Shown: in pieces, positions 41,325-49,571 of the stretch
How the letters are laid out: every line of letters begins with the position of its first letter
How positions within the stretch are numbered: position 1 is the first letter of the stretch
NCBI RefSeq assembly: GCF_000412335.2
Contig: NZ_KE161030.1
Location: forward strand, 2,449,750-2,513,749
DNA from: Cedecea davisae DSM 4568
GTDB lineage: Bacteria > Pseudomonadota > Gammaproteobacteria > Enterobacterales > Enterobacteriaceae
DNA: 64,000 nucleotides
Direction: 5' to 3'
Position numbers and translations under genes: made by a program
The notes under the pieces: model-generated
The model's database searches: none
The model's input: the letters and a program-made list of their open reading frames with translations, nothing else
What the model was told of the DNA's origin: nothing

Positions 41325-43476
41325 TATCTGCGGCCAAAGCATTCAGAACGCACCATGCGGCATATTCCGGGATACTTTGCGGCAGTAAGGTTTTGTTATA
41401 CGGGAAGGTAGCCGTTTGTATCATTCCGCTTTCAAGGCGCACCGACATCTTCATTTTCCCCAACAGGTTATCGCCGGTGACAACGCTTGCCAGCGTCGGG
41501 TTAACGTTGATTTCGGCAGCAAGCAGCGGCTTGCCTCCGGCCGTATCTCTCTCATTCAGGAGCAAAACTGAAAGGGCGGCGTCCGGCGTAGTCCAGCGGA
41601 TATCGCAAATATCATTCAGCAGGTTAACGGCTGTTTTATTATTTTTACTGACCAGTTGCGCATCGAAGATTTCATCCAGCGTATTGAGCATCGCCTGCGG
41701 CATGGGCTGAGACGGCGGCGTTTCTATTTGCACCAGCACATACGGGCTTTTCCACAAAAAATGGATATCCCATTCGGTAAACGGCAGCAACTCCCTGACC
41801 TTCGACCCCACTTCGCCCTCTGAGATACCAATCAACATCCAGTCGTACTTGTTCTTGCCCGCCTCACGCTTCTCCGTGAGCGATAAAAAACCGTCCATCA
41901 TCGGGAGCGCCTGAGACGGCGGCCCCGGCAACACAACAACCTGGCTACCTCCACAGGCAATATAGAATCCAGGAGCAGTACCGGAAGGGTTAGCGAGAAT
42001 GCGGGCGCCCGAAGGGAATAAAGCCTGCTGGCGGTTCGATTTATCATCCTGCACTCCAAGCTGACGCAGCTGTTGCTGGATGGTTACCCAGACATTCTCG
42101 TGGTGAATAAGCGGCTGATTAGCGGCGTGCGCTACCGCCTCGCGGGTCTTATCGTCCGAAGTTGGCCCCAGCCCTCCGCACACCACAATTAGCTCATCCT
42201 GCCCGCAGCAGGCGTTAATCTCACCGCTGATTTGCCGGATATTGTCCGCGCAGACCGCCTGCAACCTGACCTGATAATTGGCCTTCGCCAGTTGCTGGCT
42301 CAGATGCTGCTGATTGCTGTTTTGATACTGCCCCGACAGCAGCTCGTCGCCGATGGTTATCACGCTGGCCGTGCGCATTACCGCAGGTGCAATAATGGCG
42401 CGGATTATAGCGTTGGCCATTTGCTGCGTGGTCGCCGCGCCCCCCAGATCATAGGTGGTTATTTTGCCTTCCCGAATAACCCGGTCAACGGCACGATTAA
42501 TCGCCTCTGCCTGACGGTTAAATCCCAGATACTCCAGCATCAGGGCGATGCTGTAAAACATCGCGGAAGGGTTCGCTTTGCCCTTCCCGGCCATGCCCGG
42601 CGCGCTGCCGTGCACAGGTTCAAAATAGGGAATATGGCTCCCGACGTTGGCGCTTGGAGCCAGTCCCAGACCGCCCATAATACCCGCCACCAGGTCGGAT
42701 AAAATATCGCCAAACATATTCTCGGCAACAATAACGCCGTATTCATCAGGCTTGAGTACCAGCCGCAGCGCTACGGCATCAACGTTCTGGATATCCGCCG
42801 CGATATCTGAAAACTGCGCCGCAACCTCGTAGAAGACCTCTGCGGCGAACTGGCCGCTTTCGCGCATAACGTTGGGCTTATCGGCAAAGGTTACGCGGCT
42901 AAAATGGTGCTGACGGGCATAATCAAAAGCCGTATAAAACAGGCGCTCAAGCCCAAAACGAGTTTGCAGGCGCACCGTCCACGCTGCCTCTTCCGGGCCA
43001 TATTGATCGATGTTTGGATGTTTTAGCCAGCCGGAAACCTCCGCGCCAACACCTTTAAAATCCAACCCGGCATAAAGCCCCTCGGTGTTTTCACGAATAA
43101 CGCAGCAGCGGAAAGGACGCCGGTCGCCTTCAATATATTTAACCGGCCGGATATTGGCGAACAGGCCCAGCCTTTGCCGAAGCTGGATAACGGGCGACAA
43201 ATAAGCAATATTCTCGCCCTGAAGGTGTGAAGGCAGAGCGCGCTCGGCTTCGGATTTACCTTTGCTGGTAACCGCCCCCAGCAGTATGGCGTCCACCTGC
43301 TTTATCTCGTCCCACGTTCGGGCCGGAACAGGGTCTCCTTCAGCTTTCCAGCACTCCCAGCCTATCTCTCCCCACGAGAGCATTATTGGCAAATTTAACG
43401 CGCTAATCACCGGCAGCGCCGCCTCGCAAACTTCCTGACCGATACCATCGCCAGGTAGAACCAGTACCTTTTTCAT
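41317..43476 (-). CDS. Isopropylmalate-dehydrogenase-like enzyme fused to a CinA-type domain
   Basis: Single frame of 719 residues. Residues 1-366 are a beta-decarboxylating dehydrogenase of the IPMDH/tartrate/D-malate group: VLPGDGIGQEVCEAAL, the substrate-arginine region, IRENTEGLYAGLD, the metal-binding NVDAVALRLVLKPDEYG and AENMFGDILSDLVAGIMGG. Residues 367-719 begin at an internal Met with a CinA/MoCF-like domain: SVITIGDELLSGQYQNSN, VVCGGLGPTSDDKTREAV, VVLPGPPSQALPMM; the last 130 residues are divergent. Overlaps its neighbours by 4 and 8 bases. The dehydrogenase should oxidise and decarboxylate a 2-hydroxy-3-carboxy acid; the CinA-type partner might hydrolyse a nucleotide product. I know of no described protein with this architecture. 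Confidence 0.88.
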   Translation of the reverse strand: MKKVLVLPGDGIGQEVCEAALPVISALNLPIMLSWGEIGWECWKAEGDPVPARTWDEIKQVDAILLGAVTSKGKSEAERALPSHLQGENIAYLSPVIQLRQRLGLFANIRPVKYIEGDRRPFRCCVIRENTEGLYAGLDFKGVGAEVSGWLKHPNIDQYGPEEAAWTVRLQTRFGLERLFYTAFDYARQHHFSRVTFADKPNVMRESGQFAAEVFYEVAAQFSDIAADIQNVDAVALRLVLKPDEYGVIVAENMFGDILSDLVAGIMGGLGLAPSANVGSHIPYFEPVHGSAPGMAGKGKANPSAMFYSIALMLEYLGFNRQAEAINRAVDRVIREGKITTYDLGGAATTQQMANAIIRAIIAPAVMRTASVITIGDELLSGQYQNSNQQHLSQQLAKANYQVRLQAVCADNIRQISGEINACCGQDELIVVCGGLGPTSDDKTREAVAHAANQPLIHHENVWVTIQQQLRQLGVQDDKSNRQQALFPSGARILANPSGTAPGFYIACGGSQVVVLPGPPSQALPMMDGFLSLTEKREAGKNKYDWMLIGISEGEVGSKVRELLPFTEWDIHFLWKSPYVLVQIETPPSQPMPQAMLNTLDEIFDAQLVSKNNKTAVNLLNDICDIRWTTPDAALSVLLLNERDTAGGKPLLAAEINVNPTLASVVTGDNLLGKMKMSVRLESGMIQTATFPYNKTLLPQSIPEYAAWCVLNALAADNG

Positions 43477-44189
43477 AGTTCTTCAATCCATTCGTTAACC
43501 AGCAGATTGATGGCGGAGGCATTATCATTCCATGGCCGCATGCCCGCCCCCGGTATACGCTCATAGCGGTGATTTGGGTTACCGCTGTGGGTCTGGTTAC
43601 CCCAGGTCGCCAGCTGTGATTTTTCCCCAACAATGCCGAGGTATTTTCCGCTGAACTTTGCCATTGCGGGCCTGGCATCTAACCTGCGCAATAAAGAAAA
43701 CCCGCGCAGCATTCTTTCTATCGCCACTTTCCGCTGCGACTCGGGGATAGTATTTACAGCGTGCAAAGACGTTTGCCCCTTGGGTACCACAAACTGATTC
43801 AGCGCCTCGACGGCCTCATCCAGATACCCTTTGCTCAGCAACGACACCAAATAACCGACGCGTTCATTTAATAGGTAATCAGAGAAGCCCGGCGCGCTGA
43901 TAGAAATAACGCCGGTCAGGCAATCCATTCTTGGCGATAATATCTGCACCAGTGTCCCTGCCATTGCAAAACCCACCAGCAGGAAAGGTGAACCCGCTCT
44001 GGCAATAAGCTCATGATGGACCGATTCAATAGTTTCTTTTGGGTCAGCGGAGTGGATCAGTGATAACGTATCCACAAGCGATACCTTAAAGCCTTTATTC
44101 GACAGCAGCGAAAGCAACGGTTTACAAAACATGCCATCGTCCCAAAGCGGCATTACCGGCGCCATAATAACGACGTCCATTTTACTCAT
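43473..44189 (-). CDS. Alpha/beta-hydrolase-like protein without catalytic triad
   Basis: Protein of 238 residues with alpha/beta-hydrolase pattern. The nucleophile elbow, usually G-x-S-x-G, reads LLVGFAMAGTLVQ, so serine is alanine. The acid turn reads YLGIVGEKSQ with no aspartate at the usual place, and the histidine loop reads RIPGAGMRPWNDNASAI, with methionine where the histidine is expected. It is thus likely a non-hydrolytic homologue: a binding, chaperone or lyase-type role. Overlaps both neighbours by 4 bases. Alternative: an unrelated fold with chance similarity. Confidence 0.72.
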   Translation of the reverse strand: MSKMDVVIMAPVMPLWDDGMFCKPLLSLLSNKGFKVSLVDTLSLIHSADPKETIESVHHELIARAGSPFLLVGFAMAGTLVQILSPRMDCLTGVISISAPGFSDYLLNERVGYLVSLLSKGYLDEAVEALNQFVVPKGQTSLHAVNTIPESQRKVAIERMLRGFSLLRRLDARPAMAKFSGKYLGIVGEKSQLATWGNQTHSGNPNHRYERIPGAGMRPWNDNASAINLLVNEWIEEL

Positions 44190-45127
44190 GCCACTTTCTC
44201 CGCCGTAAGCTTTTTAATTTCTTTAAAAACCGAAGGGACATCCTGCCCAAGGGTAGCTTCTACTATTGCCCTGTAATCAGCGTTGAGGTTTGACAGCCCC
44301 ATAATCATATCCAGCACGGTGCGCTTAGAAGCATTAAAGAAGTCGCCGGACTGTAATATATTAATTTGGTTTAAAACTACGCCGATGTTGTATTTCTCTT
44401 GCTGCTCATAAAAATTAAGCAATGCGAGCCAGCTTTCCAGGGCTAAATTCCCTGCGCCTTTACCCATCCCGGTCAGCGAGCTATCAATGAATGTGGCGCC
44501 TGACCTAACCGCCTCGATTGAATTAGCCACGGCCAGGCCAAGATTATCATGGGCATGAAAGCCAACGTCCAGATGAGTCTTGAGCCTTATAAGACACACC
44601 ATGTGCGACACCTGCTCCGGCAGTAAACTACCGTTTGAATCGGCAAGGTAAAAAATATCCGCCCCGACATCCTGGTAAAGATGCGCAATCTCAATCATCG
44701 TATCGGTACTTACCTGGCTTACGCGCACTAAATTAATGCTGACCTTCAGGCCAACTGATTTGGCAAACTTACATAATTCAATAGCACGTTGTGGTTTATC
44801 TGCTTTAATACAAAGGCGAAGCATACTTAAGCCACTCGCTTTCATTTCTTTAATATCTTCGGTCGTAATATTATGCGGGTGAGCAATCACCACCATTTTA
44901 ACATTGGGGGCAGCGGCGTGAATAAAATGTATATAGCTGTCCGGAGACAGGCCGGTCATGCCAATATTTGGGATTGGTTTAAAAGATCCATTGCGATAGC
45001 CAACCTCAATCCATTCAACGCCGCTTTCGGTCAGCATCTGAGCATGTTTTGCTGCATAGTCAGAGGGAAAACAAAAACCGTTCTGATAGCCGCCGTCGCG
45101 CAAAGTTACATCAATATTATTTATCAC
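44186..45127 (-). CDS. HMGL/DmpG-like aldolase or acyl-CoA lyase
   Basis: TIM-barrel enzyme (313 residues) of the DRE-TIM metallolyase superfamily. IDVTLRDGGYQNGFCFP carries the catalytic Arg-Asp, DVGFHAHDNLGLAVANSIEA the metal histidines, and SLTGMGKGAGNLALE the C-terminal loop. Nearest in look to 4-hydroxy-2-oxovalerate aldolase (DmpG), yet shorter than DmpG (about 340) and with no acetaldehyde dehydrogenase partner nearby. It could cleave a 4-hydroxy-2-oxo acid or condense an acyl-CoA. AT-richer than flanks. Overlaps both neighbours by 4 bases. Confidence 0.82.
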   Translation of the reverse strand: MINNIDVTLRDGGYQNGFCFPSDYAAKHAQMLTESGVEWIEVGYRNGSFKPIPNIGMTGLSPDSYIHFIHAAAPNVKMVVIAHPHNITTEDIKEMKASGLSMLRLCIKADKPQRAIELCKFAKSVGLKVSINLVRVSQVSTDTMIEIAHLYQDVGADIFYLADSNGSLLPEQVSHMVCLIRLKTHLDVGFHAHDNLGLAVANSIEAVRSGATFIDSSLTGMGKGAGNLALESWLALLNFYEQQEKYNIGVVLNQINILQSGDFFNASKRTVLDMIMGLSNLNADYRAIVEATLGQDVPSVFKEIKKLTAEKVA

Positions 45128-46338
45128 TTTATTTCACTCTCTTTATTTTCCATAAAATTAACCAGCCGTGCCTGGCCGAGCAAATAAATCACAAACCCAA
45201 TTACCGCTACGGCGGCGATAATAAGCGCCGTCACTTCAGGGTTATGCGCTGAGACTTTGCCGATAAGAAAGGCTGACAATGCGGCGCTACCAAGCTGTAG
45301 CGCCCCCATCACGCCGGACGCCGTGCCGGACGCCCGTGAGTGGGCAGCAATAGCGGACGCCGTGCCCAACGGCAGTAAGAAACCGTTGCCAAAAGTAAGA
45401 ACAGAAATAGCAATCACGCTGGAAACCAAAGGCAGCGGACTGATAAACATCTGTAATGCAAATATAATCCCCCCGAAAACAAAAACGATATATCCCTTAC
45501 GCAGAGTTGCCTCAACGCCTTCCTTGCGGGATATTTTTTTGGCCGTCAGGTTACCCGCCACATAGCTCACCGAAAGCAGCACGTAGGTATAACCCACGTA
45601 CACGGGTGAGAGTCCCAGTTTACCCAGCATAAACGGTGACTCTACGATGTAGGCAAAGTAAGCCGCATAGGCAAAACAGGGAATGGCCGCGTAATAGAGA
45701 AATTTTTTATTCAGTAAAACATTGCAGGTATTAATAAGTGATGCGGACAAACTCAGCCTGTGTCTTTTTTCCGGCGGCAAAGTCTCTTTTAATGACGTAA
45801 AACAGAGCCCGAGCGTCAGCAAGATAAATAAGGTTAAGAAAATAAAACATGCATGCCAGCCAAAATACTGCGTCAGTACGCCACCTATCATAGGTGCAAT
45901 CGCCGGCGACATGCCGACAAAAGGAAAAATCACCAGATACAATTGCGCGGCAGACTTTTTATCCATCATGTCATTTATCAATGCCCGGCTAATAGTTATC
46001 CCGGCGCAGGAGCCTATACCCTGAAAGAGGCGTAAAACCAATAGCTGGTTAATACTGGTGGTGTAGATTACGGCTATCGTTGAAATCAGCCAAATAATGC
46101 CCCCGACGATGAGTACCTTCTTCCTTCCGAGACTGTCGCTTAATGGGCCATATATCAGTTGAGAAAAAGAGACGGCAAATAAAAATATTGCGATAGCATT
46201 CTGTATTTGTGCCTCGGTAACCTTATAGTAATGGCTCATGCTTCCGAGCGCAGGCAAGAAAATATCGGTAGATATTAACCCGCCAACGGACAGGCAAACG
46301 ATCAACACCACCAGAGGCGTTGTGAGTGTTTTTTCCAT
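45124..46338 (-). CDS. MFS exporter, Bcr/CflA type
   Basis: Inner-membrane major facilitator (404 residues, 12 hydrophobic segments) of the DHA1 Bcr/CflA drug/metabolite efflux group. The A-motif is in GPLSDSLGRKKVLI; FLPALGSMSHYYKV and RLFQGIGSCAGITISRALIND match Bcr. First gene of the six-gene operon; its stop overlaps the aldolase start (ATGA). No convincing -10/-35 was found in 46339-46476, and the ribosome site is weak. Bcr/CflA proteins export, which favours a biosynthetic or detoxifying role for the operon over uptake. Confidence 0.88.
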   Translation of the reverse strand: MEKTLTTPLVVLIVCLSVGGLISTDIFLPALGSMSHYYKVTEAQIQNAIAIFLFAVSFSQLIYGPLSDSLGRKKVLIVGGIIWLISTIAVIYTTSINQLLVLRLFQGIGSCAGITISRALINDMMDKKSAAQLYLVIFPFVGMSPAIAPMIGGVLTQYFGWHACFIFLTLFILLTLGLCFTSLKETLPPEKRHRLSLSASLINTCNVLLNKKFLYYAAIPCFAYAAYFAYIVESPFMLGKLGLSPVYVGYTYVLLSVSYVAGNLTAKKISRKEGVEATLRKGYIVFVFGGIIFALQMFISPLPLVSSVIAISVLTFGNGFLLPLGTASAIAAHSRASGTASGVMGALQLGSAALSAFLIGKVSAHNPEVTALIIAAVAVIGFVIYLLGQARLVNFMENKESEIK

Positions 46339-46453
46339 CAGTATATCAATACTCTGGTTTAACTGGGTGGACAGACGATAGGTTAAAATTCCAGCTCTAT
46401 AAATCCTTATCTGCTAAACGCTCTGTTGCCGATCGGTAAACATTAAATGGTCC

Positions 46454-46471
46454 GAAGGTGTCACAACCTTC
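46454..46471. promoter_or_regulatory. Perfect palindrome between NCS1 permease and exporter operon
   Basis: GAAGGT-gtcaca-ACCTTC, about 116 bases upstream of the exporter start codon and 54 bases past the permease stop. Possible operator for the operon; the binding protein is unknown. Confidence 0.35.
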
Positions 46472-46476
46472 AAATG

Positions 46477-46503
46477 AAAAAAATCCACGCAAAGGCGTGG
46501 ATT
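46477..46503 (-). terminator. Terminator of the NCS1 permease gene
   Basis: Stem AATCCACGC / GCGTGGATT, 4-base loop, T7 tail on the minus strand; 22 bases past the stop. Same core as the terminators at 35011 and 48786. Confidence 0.85.
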
Positions 46504-46524
46504 CGGTTTAATTCTATAACCAGA

Positions 46525-47961
46525 TTATTGGTCAGAATGTTCAGGATAGAGGGTTGTTTTTGGCAACACCCGTTTATCCAGTCGATGAAGGCCGTAATAC
46601 AGAATAGCCGTCCCAAACCAGCCGATAATCCAGGAAACGTCGTTACCGTCGAAAATCCACGTTAACGATCCATGGAATAAAGGGTTTTCAATAAAAGGCA
46701 GCTGAATAAGGACGCCGAAAACGTACACGCCGATGCCAAATAGATTCCAGCGCCCGTAGCGTTTATCGGCATCGAAAAGCGCAGGAATATCTACGGCGCG
46801 GGCTGAAATCAGGTAGTAATCGGTTAGGCCAATCGCGCTCCAGGGTACAAAGAATGCCAGTAGAAACAGCAGAAAATGCGTAAAGTGTTTGAGGAAAGCC
46901 GGTTCGCTAAGCAATGCAATAACGCAGGAGGCCGCCACCATCAGCACCACAAACAGAACACGATTTTTTTGGCTCAGCGTAACCTGCTTGCGGAACCCGG
47001 AAACGATTGTCGTCAGCGACATAAAGCTGCCGTAGGCATTGAGCGTGGTAAAGGTAATTTTGCCGAAGCAGATGGCAAAATAGATGACCATCGCCATGGT
47101 TTCGGTTTTCCCCAACCCGACAATGTAGCTCACCTCGTGGCCCGAGAAAGCGCTGCCCGCGATGGCGGCGGTAATCACCCCAAGAGACATTGAGGCCTGG
47201 GTGCCTAACACCGTCCCGCTAAAGACAGAAAAGAACACCTTCGGGCCTGAAACGCCGCGCGGCAGGTAGCGCGAATAGTCGGAGACGTACGGGCAAAAAG
47301 CTATTTGCCAGGACGATGAAAGCGACACCGCCAGTAAAAACATCGGTAGAGAGAAATGGTTGTTTTGCATAATCACGCTGAGGTCGGTATTCAACAACAG
47401 CGAGGCAAACAGCCAGGCGAATGCCAGCACGCCGACCATGCTCGCCACCTTGCCCAGCTTGTGAATAACGCGATATCCCAGCACGGCAATAACAACAATA
47501 ATGGCGCTGAATAAGATCATCCCGCTAACGTCGCTTATCGACAGCAACCGCGCCATAGCCTGCCCCGCCAGCACGGTGCCGCTCGCCGAAAAGCCGATAT
47601 ACATAATGCAAACCAGCACCAACGGAATGACCGCTCCGTATACGCCAAACTGCGCGCGGGTAATTATCATCTGCGGTAATCCCAGCCGCGGCCCCTGTAA
47701 CGCGTGGAACGACATCACTACCGCGCCAATGATTTGCCCGACCAATAATCCTGTTAATGACCAGACCACGTCTCCGCCCAGCACAACCGCAAGCGCGCCG
47801 GTCACAATGGCGGTGATTTGCAGGTTGCCACCGAACCACAGCGTAAACTGGCTGAAGGGGTGCCCGTGACGTTCGCCGTCGGGGATATAATCGATGGAAC
47901 GGGATTCCGTAAGCCGGGCCGCGCTCTTAGACTGCTCTTCTGTAGATGAAAGGGAAGACAT
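46525..47961 (-). CDS. NCS1-family cytosine/purine permease
   Basis: Nucleobase:cation symporter 1 family transporter (478 residues, 12 hydrophobic segments). Starts with a hydrophilic tail SIDYIPDGERHGHPFSQFTLWFGGN, the CodB/NCS1 entry motif; LGLPQMIITRAQFGVYG and CPYVSDYSRYLP are family blocks, and AIGLTDYYLISA marks the later conserved helix. Substrate could be cytosine, a purine, hydantoin or a thiamine-like base. Single gene with its own terminator; no deaminase beside it, so substrate cannot be set. Confidence 0.88.
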   Translation of the reverse strand: MSSLSSTEEQSKSAARLTESRSIDYIPDGERHGHPFSQFTLWFGGNLQITAIVTGALAVVLGGDVVWSLTGLLVGQIIGAVVMSFHALQGPRLGLPQMIITRAQFGVYGAVIPLVLVCIMYIGFSASGTVLAGQAMARLLSISDVSGMILFSAIIVVIAVLGYRVIHKLGKVASMVGVLAFAWLFASLLLNTDLSVIMQNNHFSLPMFLLAVSLSSSWQIAFCPYVSDYSRYLPRGVSGPKVFFSVFSGTVLGTQASMSLGVITAAIAGSAFSGHEVSYIVGLGKTETMAMVIYFAICFGKITFTTLNAYGSFMSLTTIVSGFRKQVTLSQKNRVLFVVLMVAASCVIALLSEPAFLKHFTHFLLFLLAFFVPWSAIGLTDYYLISARAVDIPALFDADKRYGRWNLFGIGVYVFGVLIQLPFIENPLFHGSLTWIFDGNDVSWIIGWFGTAILYYGLHRLDKRVLPKTTLYPEHSDQ

Positions 47962-48248
47962 AACTACCTCGCTAAAACCTGATTAAACGGCGCCATATCG
48001 GGTAAACATCACATGACCAATCATGTATATACAACCACTCTCGCGAGTAAACACCTGTGAAAAGGTGAAAGTGAGAAGCTGATTGTAGATTTTATGTAAC
48101 CAAATTGATGCTTACATGTGCCAATACAAAACGGTGATGGCTGCAAGCCGAAGGATAAGCAAGATGTATGGAAAGGCGTGGAGAGGTTCACCGCGGGAAT
48201 CTGTACAACTGCCGCGGTGAACACTCATACCAGGTGAATGGCTACCGG

Positions 48249-48632
48249 CTAAAGCCCTGCGGGGCGGGGCACTTCGAAGTAATTACCGTTGATATCTTTC
48301 TGGAAATAGCTCCCGTTACGCACGTAGTATCGCTTGCCGTTATAATCCAGGACGCTGATGCCGGCCCCTGGGCTGGATGGGGTTTCAACCCGAACGTACT
48401 CCGCCCCCTGCCGCTGATAATAAATACCGTTGACGACGTAGTAAGTCAGCCCGCCGACGATAATCGCGGTTGCAAGACCGGGCAGAACAGTCAGGCGTGG
48501 CCCCGGGTAAAAGTAGTGAGGCCCGCGATAGAACCCTGGCCCGTGCCCCCACCACGGTCCCGGGCGGGCCAACGCCAGCTGCGGCACAACCATCAGCGCA
48601 GACATCGCTAAAACATAAAGTTGTTTTTTCAT
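48249..48632 (-). CDS. DUF6515-like exported protein
   Basis: Small exported protein (127 residues). Signal peptide MKKQLYVLAMSALMVVPQLALA, then a Gly/Pro/Trp/Tyr-rich segment (GPWWGHGPGFYRGPHYFYPG), a hydrophobic helix (ATAIIVGGLTYYVVNG) and a C-terminal unit GKRYYVRNGSYFQKDINGNYF with two repeated Y-x-R/Q beta pieces. The pattern matches what I recall as DUF6515. Single gene. Function unknown; envelope location likely. The 287 bases between it and the permease start (47962-48248) contain no supported gene. Confidence 0.75.
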   Translation of the reverse strand: MKKQLYVLAMSALMVVPQLALARPGPWWGHGPGFYRGPHYFYPGPRLTVLPGLATAIIVGGLTYYVVNGIYYQRQGAEYVRVETPSSPGAGISVLDYNGKRYYVRNGSYFQKDINGNYFEVPRPAGL

Positions 48633-48785
48633 CTTAACCCTCCACTCCCGTGGCCGGACGTAACCTTTAGCCCGTTATCTGTCGATTATATGCCCGCCCT
48701 GTCCCGGTTTACCGTAGAGGAATGGTAAATCCCCAAAATCTCCACAATCCCCCTTCAGGTGTTTTTATTTATCCCCAAATGTAAA

Positions 48786-48809
48786 AAATCCACGCCGGGG
48801 CGTGGATTT
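48786..48809 (-). terminator. Terminator of the carbonic anhydrase gene
   Basis: AAATCCACGCC / GGCGTGGATTT stem with T6 tail on the minus strand, 30 bases past the stop. Third copy of the ATCCACG-type terminator. Confidence 0.85.
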
Positions 48810-48839
48810 ATCAGTCGATGCGATGTGACCGGCGTTTAT

Positions 48840-49475
48840 TTATTCGAAGTACACTTCCGGGTTATCGGCCAGGGAAATATAGGTCTTGCTGTTTCTGTCC
48901 AGCGTGCGAATTTCACCGCTTTCGATGTCATAAACCCAGCCGTGAAGACGCAGGCCGCCGTTACGCAGGCCAACCGCAACCGATGGGTGGGTTTTAATGT
49001 TATTCAACTGGGCAATAACGTTCTCTTCCACCATGGCGTTAACTTTGTCGGTTTCGTTATTCCAGGTTTTCTTTTCAACTACCGCTTTCGCCGCGTCTGA
49101 ATAGTGCAGCCAGTGCGCCACGGCCGGCATCGGGTCAAGACACTGGCACGAGGCGATGGCCTTCATGGCTCCGCAGTTAGAGTGGCCGCAGATAACGATA
49201 TCAGTCACGCCAAGCGCAACCACCGCGTACTCAATCGTCGCCGACACGCCGCCCGGCTCAGGGCCGAAGGAAGGAACGATATTGCCTGCGTTACGGATAA
49301 CGAAAAGCTGCCCCGGATCCTGCTGAGTCACCAGCTCTGGCACCAGGCGGCTGTCGGAACAGGAAATAAAAAGCGCTTTAGGATTTTGGCTGGAAGCCAG
49401 GCTGCGGAAGAGTTCTTTGCGTTGCGGAAAAACTTCTTTCTGGAAGCTCAGAAAACCTTCAATGATATGTTGCAT
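48840..49475 (-). CDS. Beta-class carbonic anhydrase
   Basis: Zinc enzyme (211 residues) interconverting CO2 and bicarbonate. Ligands: the cysteine and aspartate of [11 protein letters not shown] (near residue 39) and the His-x-x-Cys of [11 protein letters not shown] (near 98-101). Its length and the sequence [19 protein letters not shown] resemble CynT more than Can, but no cyanase gene is adjacent. Monocistronic, 96 bases beyond the end of the type VI operon. Confidence 0.92.
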   Translation of the reverse strand: MQHIIEGFLSFQKEVFPQRKELFRSLASSQNPKALFISCSDSRLVPELVTQQDPGQLFVIRNAGNIVPSFGPEPGGVSATIEYAVVALGVTDIVICGHSNCGAMKAIASCQCLDPMPAVAHWLHYSDAAKAVVEKKTWNNETDKVNAMVEENVIAQLNNIKTHPSVAVGLRNGGLRLHGWVYDIESGEIRTLDRNSKTYISLADNPEVYFE

Positions 49476-49571
49476 AGCACATTCTCTTATTCTGTATTGA
49501 CCACGACATGATAAAGATCACATTCAGTTAGTCCAGTCCCTGCGGCCAAAAAGAGAGATTTCTGGTCGCCC

